DNA from: Tanytarsus gracilentus
Lineage: Eukaryota; Arthropoda; Insecta; Diptera; Chironomidae
Direction of reading: 5' to 3'
Length of the DNA: 64,000 nt
Assembly: GCA_038502055.1 (NCBI GenBank)
Contig: JAXRKN010000037.1
Span: 5,165,501-5,229,500, forward strand
Shown one piece after another: positions 38,044 through 50,327 of this stretch. A program made the translations under genes and the position numbers. The notes below the pieces were generated by a model. It saw only the letters and a list, made by a program, of their open reading frames with translations, made no database searches and had not been told where the DNA came from. The number at the start of each line of letters is the position of its first letter. Within the stretch, counting starts at the first letter, position 1.

Positions 38044-40495
38044 ATGTCGAGTTCAAGCGAAAAAGTAATCAACAAATTGATTAATAATTAATTTAAATCG
38101 TTTCTAATTTTGTACCTGTTGGAAATCACCTTTCGCAGAATTTTATTGTACATTTGCAAAGTGAAATTGAATTGCTGAAAAAAGCGCTCGTGGAAAAGTC
38201 AAGGGAAGCTTCCTTAATCTACGAGCGAAAAGCGGAACTAGAAGAGTCAATCTTGGTGTGTGAAGATAAGTTTGAGCGTCTCTACAAGTCACATCGCAAA
38301 GTGCTTGCGGTCAATCAGAATCTCGAGGAGAAATTACTTAAATCGGTCGATAGAAATTCAGGCGAAAAGGCAGAATTAATTGGAGATTGCGCAACATTAA
38401 ATCTCCGTCTTAGTCAGGCGAACATCAATATACTTCAGTACCAAAGGGAAATCGTGAGTAATTTTTTTTAATTCCTTTGTGGCGATTTTTAATAAGAACG
38501 GAAATGAAAAATTGATTTGGAAATCAATTTTTTTCGTAGGAACGCTACAAACAAGACATTGCTTTAGCCATCCACCTCCTGCAGTGCAATCCTGAAAATA
38601 GCTTTATTACGCCAAGCATAAAATCGGTATGAAACATTCGGAACGTAGAAGAAGAAGAAAAGTCGCTAAAATTTATTGCTTTTATAACATTGCAGTTGCC
38701 TATTGAAATTCAATCCAAGCTTTCTTCCTATATGCGAAGAGAAATGAATTCGACGGATGAAAATAGTAAGGGATATCAGCGTATTCCCACATGTGACCCA
38801 TCCATGTCATTCTCACCGCTGTCATCATCGCACGGCTCACATAAGAATGGTAAAATCAATTGGAAATAAAACTTCTAAATTAATCGAAAATTTTCACATT
38901 TCTGATGAATGAAATTCTTTTTCAATTTGTAAATTATTTAAATATGTAATATTTCACCCATTCAGAGCTCTCTCCAATTGCCGTCAGTAAGTTCCTGGAA
39001 GACGAGCTGAAAATGAGCAGTAAACATTGCGAGACCTGCTGTTGCACATTAAAGGATCTAACGTCATCAGACGTTCAACGCACCGTCGGCATACAAACGG
39101 ATTTAACAGCCATAAATTGCTTGCGCTGCAATTTGAATTCACCATCGCATCAGAATAATAATTCGTCTTACTTGAAGAAGCTACGATCAAGTGACAGCGT
39201 GTTCTCGGAGTGCAATTTGTCAGACTACACAAACTCAAATGAACGAAAAACGACGCCGCCGAAAAAGGATGATTTGACCATAAATCCAATCTTGAGTCAT
39301 TCGCATTTAGCACATCATCGAATGTGTGAACGAACAAAGAATATGAATGCGAGTGCACAAAGGCGAAATACTTTTTCGGAGAGTGTGAAGAATGAGCAGC
39401 AACAATTGCCGTCAATCAATTCATCGACTCCTCAATTGCATCGGGCGTCATCGAAAGATCTTAAGAATGAGGAGATAAAGTCGTCAAGCAATAAAGCGAA
39501 AAATAATCAACCACAAAAATCACCTTCGAATGTCGGATCGTCTAATGATCTCAATGGAACAAAGATTTTTGAGAACTACAATAAGGACTTGCTGAAGTTC
39601 ATTAAGGTGGGACTTTTTTTTGGAATATTTACTGATCATGCTTTGAAAATGAATCGACTTATTTACTTCACTCATATAAAATTAAATTACAATCAAATTT
39701 TCTCTCTTTAAAATTCAGAATAAAAACCTAAAAGTTGTCGGTCCACGTATGTGTGCGTTGAGAATTCAAGACGACACAATTTACGTCGATAGTGCATCAG
39801 ACGAAGTGAGATCGATTCCATATAGTCGAAGAAGAACTCTCGTTGACGATGATCTAATTGAAAATGAGGAGAATGGAGATTTGCCCATCAATTTAAATTC
39901 ATCACGATCGTCAATTATCATGAGCACCGTGAGTAATGTCGATGATGAAATTTTCTCCACCAACAAAACTGACTCGGAGAAATTTAATGAGTTCAAAAAA
40001 GAGCTGCACAGCAGTTGCAATATTAATGATAGTAGTCATGTCGAGGAGATTATTTGTGAGGGTGACACAACGAGCATAGCCGATTCGCTGAATGAGAATG
40101 CAATAATGAAGCATCAGAGAGTTGCTGAATGGATTCAAAAGAGCTCAATAATCAATCTGCCGCCAGATGATAATTCACAAAAGCTAAGCACGCCAGTGTA
40201 TGAGAATAAAAATGTAATTTTGGAAAAGCTCATCGACATCGATGACGACAATGATGATGAGCCAAAAGTCAAGGAGAATACATTGGGTAAGGAAAAAAAC
40301 GGAAGTGATGACCGCGAAAAAATCGATTTGCTGCAAATGGAGTATAACGTCAAGCAGTTCTTACTTAAGCAAAAATCCGTTTATGCTGATTTGCACTATA
40401 GCAAGAGTGATGATGTCAATGATGACGGCGGCGGCACTGCAGATGAGATCGCCGACACGAGTCATTATGTCAAGAGGACGGAAACAAATTTATAA
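38044..40495 (+). CDS. BEGAIN/TJAP1-like coiled-coil scaffold protein
   Basis: Exons 38044-38064, 38139-38453, 38540-38626, 38696-38849, 38966-39606, 39719-40495; all phases agree; 664 aa. The first exon encodes only seven residues (MSSSSEK). Exons 2-3 form a long coiled coil: IELLKKALVEKSREASLIYE, then LEESILVCEDKFERLYKSH, ending ERYKQDIALAIHLLQCNP. That last block plus LPIEIQSKLSSYMRREM is, from memory, the signature shared by vertebrate BEGAIN (a postsynaptic guanylate-kinase partner) and TJAP1/Pilt (tight junction/Golgi). The remainder is hydrophilic: CETCCCTLKDL, then NVQTD-like QRTVGIQTDL, Ser-rich and acidic stretches. A scaffold at cell junctions or synapses is inferred from the family. 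Which vertebrate paralogue is closer cannot be settled here. AATAAA at 40818-40823. Confidence 0.78.
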
Positions 40496-41189
40496 ATAGC
40501 TTGAGAAAATATTTAAATTGTGATAATTATAAGGTATTAATGTCACATCATTTTGCGATCGATACATACATATTAAAATGCTCATTACTTACATATTCGT
40601 ATGCTTCAGGCGCTTCGTAAATAATGTTTAAGATGAAAAAGACTTGAAAATGGTTGTGTTAGCGAAAAGATGAAGAAAAAAATGATTATGATCTCTTATT
40701 ATTCCAAGAAAATTACTAATTGCGCAGTTAAGTCGTTGTCGATGGAGGTTAGTTTAATTTATCTGCTTTTATTTATTGAAAAAGTATCTAATCACTTAAA
40801 ATTATATATATTTACAAAATAAATAAAAAAAAGTTTAATTTACACTTCTTCCAGAGCATTTAAAATATTTAAAGGAAATTTTTTTTTTCACAACTAACTC
40901 TCCATCAACTTATTTAAGCATTAGAGTATTAAGTCAATCTTCAAAAAATTTAATGGTTAAAATCTATGTTATCGCACCAAAAAAACTTTATTTGCACAAA
41001 AAAACATGCATCATAAAAAAAATAAAAATTATTATTTTCAAATAATTTTATTCTAAGGTTTTTTGTTAATTCTTTACAGCTCGGCAAACCCGCATACCCA
41101 TAATAGTGATGTTGGGAGACAAAAGTCGCATAACCGCAAGATAACATTTTTAAATTTTGTTTTTGTATCATATCTCAGCACTTTTTTTA
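40496..41189. other. Convergent 3' region
   Basis: Holds the 3' UTR of the BEGAIN-like gene (AATAAA at 40818-40823) and the sequence downstream of STARD7. No coding signal; a 73-codon minus-strand frame at 40950-41171 has no domain features. Confidence 0.55.
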
Positions 41190-42625
41190 TTAGAAATAAT
41201 TGAAGGGACTAAAATAACTCCACCAGGATTTTTTATTCCGATCTTCTTCGACATTAACCGGCTCCTTTTCTTGTAAGGGAAATTCACTTTTCTCTCTCAT
41301 ATTGACGTTATCTGGCATGGGTTCCTCATCATTTTGAAAATTATCGAGTCGAACATCGGCAGGATACTCAAAGCCGGGATCTTTGTTTTTGTACCTTTCT
41401 TCCATTTTCTTCTGTGCGTATTGCACCGTCGCATGATACAGCTGCTCGATAAATTCTGGAAGCTGTCTCTGAGCTACATAGTTTGTTATGTATTTGGGTA
41501 TTTTTACACCTTAAAAAAGAAAAGTACATGTATTAGCGCTTAGTGGGGGATATTTTGAGTTATCTTATCTCGCTCACCTGGATTATCATAGTACGTTAAA
41601 ATGAATTCAAATCCACGCTGAGTGAAGGTGGTTTTCGGCTTAATGACCATAAAACTCCAATAGTTTTTTACTCGTATAACGTGAGCTTGTTCGGGACATT
41701 GTGGATGATTTAAAGATTTACAACATATTAAAATTAAATGTCGTTTGCGATCTATAAAATACTTCCGAATGAAAACGTAATCTCTATTCGCAAATAATCG
41801 TGGCCATAGCATTTCCCAGTAGATAACTTGTTGATCACCATCCTGATCAGTGTCCACAATGTCGAGTTTCACTGCTGTATTATCCCACTGTCGACGATAG
41901 TTTATGTCCGTTTGAACAAATAAAAAGTCTTCAGCCGTGATATCGTCATACTTGACATAGACTAAAATGTGAAAATAAAGTTAGCATAAGTGAATGTGAT
42001 TGTCATGTTTCATACCTTTATAGACATAATTCCCATCACCCTCCTCTCGCCTCCACGTGATCATGTTGTCCCTTTGCACATAAAACTCCCACATGTCATC
42101 ATCGGGCATGTATTCAAAACTCTCATCCGCGCTTCCATTAAAACATGCAGCACTCACGTTACTTTTTGTTGTTGTTGTGGCCGTTTTAACTTTCTTTAGA
42201 CGTTCAATCGTGTCAAATTCATCGAAATGTTTCCTCACTTCATCGTCAATAGTGATGCGATTTCTATCCCAATCATCAATCGAGAAGAGACCGACGGCTG
42301 ATATCAAAGGAAAAAACTTATTACGAAGAAGCTAAAATTAGATAATCGAGAGGAAAAAAAATGTAGTGTAATTTAGTATAAATTGTTTTACTTGTTTGTT
42401 CGAATTGCGCATCAATCCTACCGGGCTAGATTTAAAGTTCCTGAAGAATTCCACTAGTCGTTGCTCTTGAAATCTTTTCATATAAAAGTTGTAAATACGA
42501 AAACTTCTTTTAAATCTCGACGACCAAAAGTACACAAAAAATTGACTCCGAAAGAGAGTTTTCATTTCCCTCGAGTTTGTGCTTAATTTCCACTTGAAGA
42601 ACTTTGCGAAGCGAGGAAAAGTCAT
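41190..42625 (-). CDS. STARD7: StAR-related lipid transfer protein 7
   Basis: Carries phosphatidylcholine between membranes and supplies mitochondria. Minus-strand exons 42625-42392, 42331-42016, 41961-41578, 41509-41190; phases agree; 417 aa. The N-terminal 78 residues are strongly basic and aromatic with few acids (FAKFFKWKL, RFKRSFRIYNFYMKRF), compatible with a mitochondrial targeting segment. The START domain (about residues 155-355) contains MWEFYVQRDNMITWRR, YKVYVKYDDITAEDFLFVQ, RDYVFIRKYFIDRKRHLIL, VIRVKNYWSFMVIKPKTTF and FEFILTYYDNPG, the last being diagnostic of STARD7. A C-terminal amphipathic stretch (LPEFIEQLYHATVQYAQKKM) is the START alpha-4 lid helix. The stop TAA lies inside an AATAAA (41186-41191). 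A species-specific tail of about 60 residues follows the domain. Confidence 0.93.
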
Positions 42626-43180
42626 CGCTGACTTTATTTAAAAACGCCGATTTTAGTAATTTTTTATTATTTTTCACATTTGCAGAAAATCGAAATGTTT
42701 TTGAGAGAGAGAGAGGGTGAGAGACGATGTTCGTGAATGGAGAGAAAATGAGCATGTTTGTAGTAATATACACAACCCTAGATAATAAATAAAAATATTT
42801 TTAAAAAATAAAATTGTTTTAAAAATATTAAATTTATGAGATTTAATAAAATTGAATTTTTTAATGAATTTTAAAAATTTTGCTCTCGAAAGCTTTTGAA
42901 GAGAAATTCTCTCATTTTAGTATTTTTAATTTTTCAGAGAATTTTTAATTTTTTCACCACTTAAACGGCGAAACTCACCACAACACGTGACTTAATAAGA
43001 AGCATATATTTAAAATCATAAATTTTAAACACTAATTTAAAAAACTTTTACCACAACGAAATTATTTATTTTGAAAATGTTCCACTCATATTTATTCCAT
43101 CCTCAATAGACACACAAAAACATCAACATTGAATAATTTTGTTTCGACTCAAAAAATAAAACATTTCAAATGAATTTAAA
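42626..43180. promoter_or_regulatory. Divergent promoter region STARD7 / ZAD gene
   Basis: 555 bp between divergent start codons; AT-rich. It includes a GA-rich stretch at 42701-42722. Likely a shared promoter; no core element could be assigned. Confidence 0.45.
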
Positions 43181-44896
43181 ATGAGTAAACGATTGAAAAA
43201 TCCATCGAGATTTAAAGATGTGCAAACCTGTTGTGTCTGCATTTACGAATCAGCGAAGCCATGTACAAGTACCATAGAATTATTTAATAAAAAAGGTTTT
43301 GACGACTTAACAATCTTAAATATTCTCAAAACTCTAAATTTATTACATTATGAGGTAAAATTATAACTTAAAACTAGATCAGTTTTTTAAACAATTATAA
43401 AATTATCTTAGATTACGCCACAAGAAGAGGAAAGCTTAGTAATTTGTTCAAAATGCCATAGACATGTCCTCGACTTTTGGGCCTTTAAAATAATGACTGA
43501 AAAGAGACAAATTGAATCCAAACTCGAGATTAAAAAAGAAATTACTAATTTTACCGATGACCCAATCAATCTCAATACTGACTCAGTCAAGAATGAAAGT
43601 TCAAATCCTGAAATTGAAATTGTAAATTTTTTAAGTAACATCGATGTGGAAATTAAAGATGAGCCACTAGAGAATGAAGAAGAAAATCCTGTAGCATTCA
43701 TAAATAACACAAAAGATAACATTTCAGATGAAAATAGCAGCGATGAAGGTTCAAGTGATGAAATGAGCAATGAAGGAAGTGAATGCTCTCTCTCAGGCAG
43801 CGAATCAGAGGATGATGAAAGAAGAAAAATCCCAAAAAGTAGTGTCCAACAGTCTGAAAACGAGGAAGGTGTTGTGCGCACTCTAGTCGATAATGTTGAA
43901 TTTATAACTCGCAAGCCAGGATGCCTTGTTATGGTCGAGAAGAAGAAAGCTCAACCCGAAGCAATAAGAAATAATCAAAAGCCTGAAAATTGGATTCGAA
44001 TACGACAACGAACTGCACGTGCGAGAGGTGAAGAGTATTTTTCACGTCAAGGAAAAGTCATAAGAGCTCGAAAGCTTCAACCACCATGCGATTCAAAATG
44101 TCGATTTGCTTGTTCAGAAAAGTTAACTGATGCCGATCGCCAGCGAAGTTTTGATCTTTATTGGCAGCTAGCTGATTTTATAAAACAGAGAAAATATCTT
44201 TATGAACATTCCAAGGCGGAGCCAGTGGCGAGGAGGAGAGGTCGAAAAGAACATGGAATTAAAAGAAAATTTTCACTTAAATTTTTCCTCGACATCTATC
44301 GACTCGATGGAAGTATTAAGGAGCAAATTAAAGTTTGCGCTAAAATGTTTGTCAACACTTTTGACATTTGCAATAATATTCTTAGAACTCTCCACAAGAA
44401 AATCATAACCACCGGTAAAGTGGAAGATCTCCGAGGTCAAAATCGTCGGCAACCGTCCGCGGGTCATCTCGCTGCCATTGCTCATGTTAAAAAATTTCCA
44501 TTTTATCACATCGAAAAGAAAATGCCATTAACTCAACTCTATAAACTCTATGAGCAGGAATGCCGTGAGAATCAAATTGAGCCAATTAGAGAGCACACTT
44601 ATCGGAAAACATTTGCCGACAACAATGAGTGTGACTTCCTGAAGCAAGATCGCATGGTTTGTCATGTCTGCGATAAATATTACAAGCTCAGTGAGCAAGA
44701 ACAAGTGTCGATGCGTGTCATGTATGAGCAGCACATAAGATCCAATGAAAAGTGTATGCAGAGGGCTCGATGGCGAATGAGCGGACGAAGAAAAGCGGAG
44801 CGGAGGCGATTGCTAAGAGACCAACAAAAAGCACAACAAAATAAAGCAAATGAAGAGCACCAAGGCAGCTTTGAAACTGAAATGAATTTTATTTAG
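43181..44896 (+). CDS. ZAD zinc-finger protein fused to transposase-derived segment
   Basis: Exons 43181-43354 and 43412-44896, joined in phase 0; 552 aa. N-terminus: four cysteines spaced as in the insect zinc-finger-associated domain (C17xxC20 in TCCVC and C70xxC73 in ICSKC), normally a dimerisation module of nuclear C2H2 proteins. Next comes an acidic Ser/Glu-rich linker (SSDEGSSDEMSNEGSECS). From about residue 285: PPCDSKCRFACSEKLTDADR, YWQLADFIKQRKYL, then VCAKMFVNTFDICNNILRTL, TGKVEDLRG, LTQLYKLYEQECRENQ and CHVCDKYYKLSEQE. This order is what I recall from a widespread group of transposase-like 'uncharacterised' insect proteins, where it precedes a nuclease domain. Here the protein stops about 90 residues after that cysteine motif, with a basic tail (RWRMSGRRKAERRRLLR), so no catalytic domain remains. 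No C2H2 array is present. Probably a domesticated nuclear DNA-binding protein (inference). Confidence 0.8.
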
Positions 44897-45475
44897 AATT
44901 CTTTAGACTTTTTTAATTAAATTTATTTATAAAATTTTTCAATATAAAAAAAGTACACAGGTGTAAAATAAAATCAGCAATGATTCGAGTTCGCAATATT
45001 AATATAGCCATGTTGAGGTATGATCAAAATTTTATCTATTTACATTTAAAATATTCAGAAATTAATTTTTCTCTCAATTCTATTTAAATAAATTATTTTT
45101 ATTACTTTCAAAAAAAAAATCTCAAGAATTTCTCAATCGAGATTATTTTTAAATTATTTTTTTCCTGGCACCAAAGAAATTAAAATTTTTATTCTCTGGT
45201 GCATCGCATGACAGTTGTTACATCGAAAAATACCAAGCTCAGGAAGAGATTTAAAGCAACTCAAGTGAGAAATTCCACATGTGATTAAAAAAACACCTTG
45301 ATTATTGTCAATTATCCTTCAGTTCTTCTTCGTGTTCATTTTTTTCTATAATTTTTTAATTTTCTTTTTTGATCGTAATTTTCTTATAAAATAAATTTTA
45401 ATAATTTAAAAATGTATCACTGGGAACATTCATTATAGTGGAATTTTTGAGGGTCGTTGGATATTAAACTATTTA
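44897..45475. other. Convergent 3' region
   Basis: 579 bp of AT-rich DNA between the ZAD-gene stop and the spätzle-like stop. AATAAA at 44967-44972 serves the plus-strand gene. Nothing else is seen. Confidence 0.55.
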
Positions 45476-46674
45476 TTAAGGAAGAATGTCGACGACATGA
45501 GGACTCGTATTGTAACCGCTGTATTTTGATGCTTTTGGCTTACACACACAACCTGTGAGAGAATTTTTTGAGGTCATTAAATAAATTATTTTTTTAAAAA
45601 GAATTTGGAGCGACTTAAAAATAATTTTAAATCACATATCGGTGTCACTTTCACTCACCACTTTCAACAAGAATGTAATCTTGACCAGTTAGCGTCACTG
45701 GTCCTAAAGGAATGACCAAAAACAGATATGGAACGTAGGTTTGAACACAATCACCCTTCACCAAATCGCATTCTGTTGATCTGATTTGAAAATAAATTTT
45801 TAAATTTTGTATATAAATTTTTGCAATTTACTAAAACTCACTCGCAGACTTCAAATACAACTTGTTGCAGTAAATCGGGAAATTTCTGTACGATAGTTAC
45901 CGGTTGTCCGGATGTTAGACTCACACCATACATTGGAGCGGTCGTGTTATATCTGAAAATAACCGCACATCAAGTGATAAAGAAATGCACAACATTTTAT
46001 TGCAAATACCTCGTCTTGCACAATCGCGAAGGCGTGCCACCGCACTGATTTGGTGAGTTTAACGAACGACCTAAAAAAAGGTAACGATAAAATTAGAGCC
46101 ACACATGAAATAAAAGTCACTCAACATAAATTTTGCAATGCAAATTTAAGCGCATGCACAAATGCTCCAGAAAATTAAAACTGGTTTTCGAAATTCCCAT
46201 TAAATGCGAAATCATGCGTGAAAAAGCTGAGAAAAAAGCACTCACAGAAAAGGAAAAATCAATTTATATCTTCAAACGGTTAAAATTGATGATCATTAAG
46301 ATCGTGTGTGTGTACGCATGAAGAAATATTGCGTAAATAATTTAGTTGATGTTAATTTTCTTTAAAATGAATAAAAATTGAAAGACACATCACGATTTTT
46401 TCTTTGGTGAAGTTAAGATGACAAGAAAATCAAATAAAACTGACAAGAAGTTTGTGAGGGATCAGATCGAATTTTTGAAAGTTTTTTCTTTTTATAGAAA
46501 AAAATTAAATTTTATCAAAAAAAATAATTGAACTAAATTTTATATTTTTAAAAAAATTTAAATTTATTTTGAAAGATTCTAATTTTTTTTAATATTTGTT
46601 AATTACGCAACTTTCGACTCCCCTCACTTTCATTTGCTCCTCGAACATCTCCCAAAATATAACGGATAAAACTC

Positions 46675-46726
<52 letters not shown>

Positions 46727-49700
46727 AATCACATGTGGAAGTTCGCATCAATATTCTTAGCCATGGCCATCTGACACACTTCTTTCGGCATGTCTCTCGT
46801 TTTTCGTCGTTCACATCATCGCGCACAAAAATTGATGAAAATCATTTTTTTTTATTAAAATGAGTAGCTGGAAATTTACACAAACATCTTTCTTGTTTTT
46901 TCGCTAACTGTTCTTTGCCGGATGATGACTTTTTCTGTTGGCTGCTGCTCTTTTTAAAGCATCTCATCATCATCGCATATATGGATGTGCGAGAGAGTAA
47001 AACAAAAAAATATAAATGAGCATGCGGACAGTTGAAAGTGACTTTCTTCTTCTTCGGATCATCAATACACATATATGCGAGTCTATTCTAACGGAATAAT
47101 TTACTCACCATTCCTGGCACCAACTGCTGGCTCATCGTTGGCCTCTCGATATGCATTCAGGAGTGTGGATTGCATTAGAATTGGATCGAGAGTGGTTGGA
47201 AATTGACTTTGTCTTCCTTTTCTCGTTGAACTGCCGCTGAAAGCTCGATTGATTGTTGTCGCTGGATAAGGCAGTCCATTGGGACCGACACAATTCGACG
47301 AGTCTGTCAGCGCATCACCGGAAAGATATTTCAATTTATTTCCACCATTACATTTCTCTCCCGAGTAATTTGGCCATAGCGATTGTGATGATGTGATTGA
47401 AATGCTCAATAAAAGACTTATCGTTGCTAAAATCTGCGAAAGCGCGCCGAAATAGAGATTGAAAATTTTCTAACTTTATCATCAATTTAAATTACTTCGT
47501 CAATTAAGATTAATGAGATCAATGTGAGTAATTTTAACGGCACATGAGAGAGAAAGAAGTCTGGGGCGATAATGAAATCATTAATGAAAAACTTGGTGCA
47601 GTTAATTTGTGAGAAAAAAAAGAGTTCAATGAAATGAAAATTACGCTCGATTTGAAAGAAGAGTAACACACAAAAATGAGGCGAAAAGTAAAACAAAAGC
47701 GAGCCATTCACAGCAATTGGCAGCGCTGTCAAGGGATGGAAATATTTTTGGTTTTTATAAATTTAACGATTCAAATTTAGTAAATTTTTGTTAAATAAAA
47801 AATGATCTAAATTTTTGGAATTCTTCAACATTGAAAAATTATTTAGTTTTTAAAATTGAGAATTTCTAAAATAATTTTGCATTGTCTTCATGGTTTATAA
47901 AAATTGGTTCATCGTTTCAATTCATTGAGTATCCAAAATTTAAAAAATTCTCCAAAAATTGCAAGTGATTTCTTTTTATAAATTTCACTATCATTTTAAA
48001 CTTTCTCCACATTTCCTTCCTTTGGAATTCTTTAACAGAACTCAAACACTATGAAGATGATCTTTTGTTCTTTTTTCTCATCTCACTTCATTAAAATAAT
48101 TAACTGCTGCCAGTAGAACACTCTCTTACACAACAAATCTCACGAAATAAAGCAAAAACTTAGGAAAACTTAAGAAATAAATAAATATTGAGTACAAAGA
48201 CCTGAATTCCATTTCCATCTCACTCGGTGAGTCATCATTTGGCCAAAATGAGACACATTCATCGCAATTGTTCTCACTCGTCAATTTTCATTTTCATACT
48301 CACGTTCCATTGTTAGCAAGCACAGAATAAGAAGTATGGAGATTTTGTTTGCTCCACGATTTACGACATGTACATGCCGGGGATGGGAGGAAAAAGAAGA
48401 GTCAGATTGAGGTAAATGAACAGGCAGACGATGAAGCGATTAGCGCAAAACCAGAACAATGAAATCGCATTCAATTTTTTATCCACAAACAATATAGCAA
48501 AATGCTAAAAAGCGTGATCGACGTGAGTGTTTTTCGCTAATTGAGTTTTGAAAATCGAAGTATATTGTATGTGACTCGAGAAAGTCATTTTCGGATATGT
48601 ATGCCATGCCAATTCTATGCTCGTTTAAAGCTTCAATGTGGCGGTAGCGAGAGAATAGAAAGGAAGAGATTAAGCGTGATGACCCACGACAATCGATGAG
48701 AGAAAGAGATTTAAGTGAGACGAAGACTTTCCATTATAATGACGGGCGAATGGATCGTCAATTGCATTTCTTTCCTCTTCTTCGTATTGAATTTTATTTT
48801 GTCGTTCTAGAAACATAAATTCAATGGCAATAGACGAGAACTCGAATGTGGAAATATTTTTAAAATTTTAAATTTAATAAAATCAAAAAATTAATTTCAA
48901 TTTTTTAAGCTATTTAAAAATCGATAAATCATTTTTTTCTAGTTTCCTTTGTTGGAACTTCATGCATTAAATCGTGATTAACTTGAAAAAAAGCCAAACA
49001 AGATCGAGCAGTGTCATGCACATTCTTAAAATTTATGACTTCGAGCACATTAAACAGCACTCGATTAAAGAATGAAAATAAAACTTTACATATGTATTTT
49101 ATCGTAAGTGAAATTGGGACACTGAGAGAGTCTCAAGCCCGGTTAATAGAGGCAAAGATCGACGTAAATGGAATTGTTGGAGGGAGTGAGAGAGTGAAAT
49201 GGGAAAAGTAGGTAAGAAAAAATTATAATTGTGTGGAGGCTTCGTGGGTGAGAGAGACAATGAGCTGAGAACGATTGAAATTTTTAATCAGTGTTCAAAG
49301 TCGATAAAGAAGGAAGCGAACGATAATGAAGGCATTGAGATAATTCATAATTATAATGCATTCCGATCGCGTGGTGTGCTCTTCGTTAGAATATTCAGAC
49401 AAACTATGGATTTCTTTCAAGGCAACGCACGCACCGCGCACCATAAGTGAGATGACCTATTGTGCGAATGCCACGAAAAAGCTACCTGTTGCGATATTTT
49501 CAATGAGCTGATCATCATTCATGGGAAAGAATCCAGACATCACGGAAAAAATAAGAGAGATATACACTAAAAGAATGAACACATAATCCAATGAACTTTC
49601 CCACTGAACCGTTAATTTTTTTTATTCTACAAAAGAGCTTTAAAAAACATGTTTGAACTCAATTTACTCTCGTCCGTCGTCAACTACTCTTGAACCTGAA

Positions 49701-49767
49701 CTTGATATTCTCTTCTCGTTTTATTACTTCCATTTTTTGTACTTACATTGCTTAAATTAAATTCCAT
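45476..49767 (-). CDS. Spätzle-family cystine-knot ligand precursor
   Basis: Secreted neurotrophin-like ligand for Toll-family receptors. Minus-strand exons: 49767-49747 (proposed first exon), 47433-47109, 46070-46010, 45952-45842, 45780-45659, 45552-45476; phases agree; 238 aa. Exon 1 gives MEFNLSN before a consensus GTAAGT donor, and joined to exon 2 forms a signal peptide with ILATISLLLSISI. The pro-region has two RXXR convertase candidates: RKGR, and RNGR created at the exon 2/3 junction just before SLNSPNQCGG. The C-terminal knot reads CKTRYNTTAPMYGVSL, FPDLLQQVVFEVCESTECDL, GDCVQTYVPYLFLVIPLGPV and VESGCVCKPK, with the Spz cysteine order. It resembles Spz3/Spz4 more than Spz1, but I do not assign a paralogue. 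The stop TAA overlaps AATAAA. The first exon is the least certain part. Confidence 0.82.
46071..47108 (-). other. Intron of spätzle-like gene
   Basis: 1038-bp non-coding intron in phase 1. Holds the (GA)n microsatellite listed separately. No exon-like frame. Confidence 0.6.
46678..46722. repeat. (GA)n microsatellite
   Basis: An uninterrupted run of about 22 GA units inside the spätzle-like gene intron, likely polymorphic. Could bind GAGA-type factors, but that is not testable from sequence alone. Confidence 0.95.
47434..49746 (-). other. First intron of spätzle-like gene
   Basis: 2.3 kb, AT-rich, non-coding. Its donor at 49745-49746 is a perfect GTAAGT on the minus strand and its acceptor CGCAG lies at 47434-47438. 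Existence depends on the proposed 21-bp first exon being right. Confidence 0.5.
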
Positions 49768-50327
49768 TTTTTATTTTATTTATTTCTATGAATTTCTTCT
49801 CACTTTCTTTTCACAATTAATTATTATGCACAAAGTGCTTTCGTCAAATTGATCAATAAAAAAAATTATATTAGAAAATTTGTTAAAATCGTTTATTTCT
49901 CATCAACTTAATATTTTTTTATTACACACAACGCGACACGATAGACGAAGAAGTAGTTGAAGTCACATACAACGTGTTACGTCGTTGCAGGTTAATTGAA
50001 GACTGTGGTTGAGAAGAGCGATTGGGAAGGAAGAAAAGCCAATACCAACATTACTTTAAAGAAAGTCTCAAGAGATTCTGAGAATCTTTTTTTCCTTCTT
50101 TCTTTCGCTCAATTCTCCTCTAATATACACGAAATTGTGATGGGTAGCAGTGTATTGGTGGTCTCTGGTTGTGATGGATCGGAGAGTGAAAAAGAATAAC
50201 ATTGAGAGAGTGAGAGAACTTTTTTTTGGTATATCTTGGCACATTTATTAAAGTACATACTGACGATATGGCAGTTGAATTGACAAACAGGTATTAATTA
50301 GTTATGCAAATTGCAAGCGAGTGGATT
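49768..50327. other. Intergenic: spätzle-like promoter side / FReD 3' side
   Basis: 560 bp between the spätzle-like start and the fibrinogen-related stop, both on the minus strand. It should carry the spätzle-like promoter. The short plus-strand frame 49996-50199 has no coding features. Confidence 0.5.
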
